From contig JAGCXX010000271.1 of NCBI GenBank assembly GCA_017961115.1, positions 1 to 38,915 on the forward strand: DNA of 38,915 nucleotides, written 5' to 3'. The position numbers were made by a program, and so were the translations under genes. This stretch comes from Prevotella sp. GTDB taxonomy: Bacteria > Bacteroidota > Bacteroidia > Bacteroidales > Bacteroidaceae. Below, in pieces: positions 38,746-38,915 of the stretch. How positions within the stretch are numbered: position 1 is the first letter of the stretch; every line of letters begins with the position of its first letter. The notes under the pieces are model-generated. The model was not told where the DNA came from and ran no database searches. It saw nothing but the letters and a program-made list of their open reading frames with translations.

Positions 38746-38915
38746 TATAAACTCCTAATCTCCTAAGCTCCCATCAATAATTGACAATTGTCTAAACTCC
38801 TAATCTCCTAAACTCCTAAACTCCCATCAATAATTGACTATTGTCTAAACTCCTAAACTCCCATCAATAATTGACAATTGTCTAAACTCCTAATCTCCTA
38901 AACTCCTAACCTCCC
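38746..38915. repeat. Nested tandem repeats at the window end
   Basis: A 24-bp block beginning CCCATCAATAATTGAC and containing CAATTGTCTA or CTATTGTCTA recurs at 38770, 38823 and 38860, separated by variable runs of 8-mers such as CTCCTAAA and CTCCTAAT. Unit lengths are 53, 37 and at least 56 bp; the first two differ by two 8-mers. The array continues past the window. It is intergenic, upstream of GH2. Confidence 0.85.

Noticed and set aside
38746..38915. CRISPR array
   Set aside because: Spacer-like segments are themselves repeats (8-mers) and not unique, unit lengths vary, and no cas gene is present.

Overview
The window reads as chromosomal DNA of a Bacteroidales bacterium, most likely Prevotellaceae. 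The evidence is promoters of the TAnnTTTG type, a SusC/SusD pair with a hybrid two-component regulator, many lipoproteins and signal peptides, a B12-dependent NrdJ, Bacteroidota-only domain types (DUF4960 and DUF4980, judged by eye), and a Prevotella-like GLYIRNGKKIVVK C-terminus. Species cannot be fixed from the sequence.

Layout. 1-1066 (-): a serine hydrolase cut by the window edge. 1278-16077 (-): a complete fructan utilisation locus. It runs, in transcription order, from a sugar-sensing hybrid regulator through a putative structured RNA, a palindromic operator, susC, susD, a DUF4960 surface lipoprotein, a lipoprotein GH32, a second GH32 with its own promoter, an MFS sugar permease and a PfkB fructokinase, to a strong terminator. 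The logic is surface binding and cutting of levan or inulin, SusCD import, periplasmic trimming to fructose, inner-membrane uptake and phosphorylation. 16294-19485 (-): a three-gene set (Tyr/Asp-rich secreted protein, GH28, amidase_2). 19605-21679 (-): a LicD-family protein and a second serine hydrolase. 21768-25070 (+): an 81-bp tandem repeat carrying a promoter, a TPP riboswitch, a TonB-dependent receptor and PnuT, i.e. a thiamine uptake operon. 25166-25350 (+): a possible small RNA. 25391-32927 (-): dnaA, an MCE/MlaD protein, an amidase_3 with a proline/lysine-rich repeat linker, folB and nrdJ. 33529-34839 (+): a lone ClpX-like AAA+ ATPase. 34826-38593 (-): a GH2 glycosidase with an inserted LamG-like domain, overlapping the ATPase gene tail to tail. 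38746-38915: tandem repeats.

The most unusual items are: (i) the fructan regulator has a phosphoacceptor histidine but no room for a kinase ATP-binding domain; (ii) a 223-nt candidate RNA with its own promoter, terminator and crossing helices lies between regulator and susC; (iii) a 59-bp perfectly centred dyad sits just upstream of the susC promoter, and part of it recurs at the second GH32 promoter; (iv) the ClpX-like ATPase lacks the zinc-binding domain and the aromatic pore residue but keeps the IGF ClpP-docking tripeptide; (v) the thiamine riboswitch leader can be read as two exclusive pairings controlling the start codon.

All function calls come from reading motifs by eye; no database search was run.
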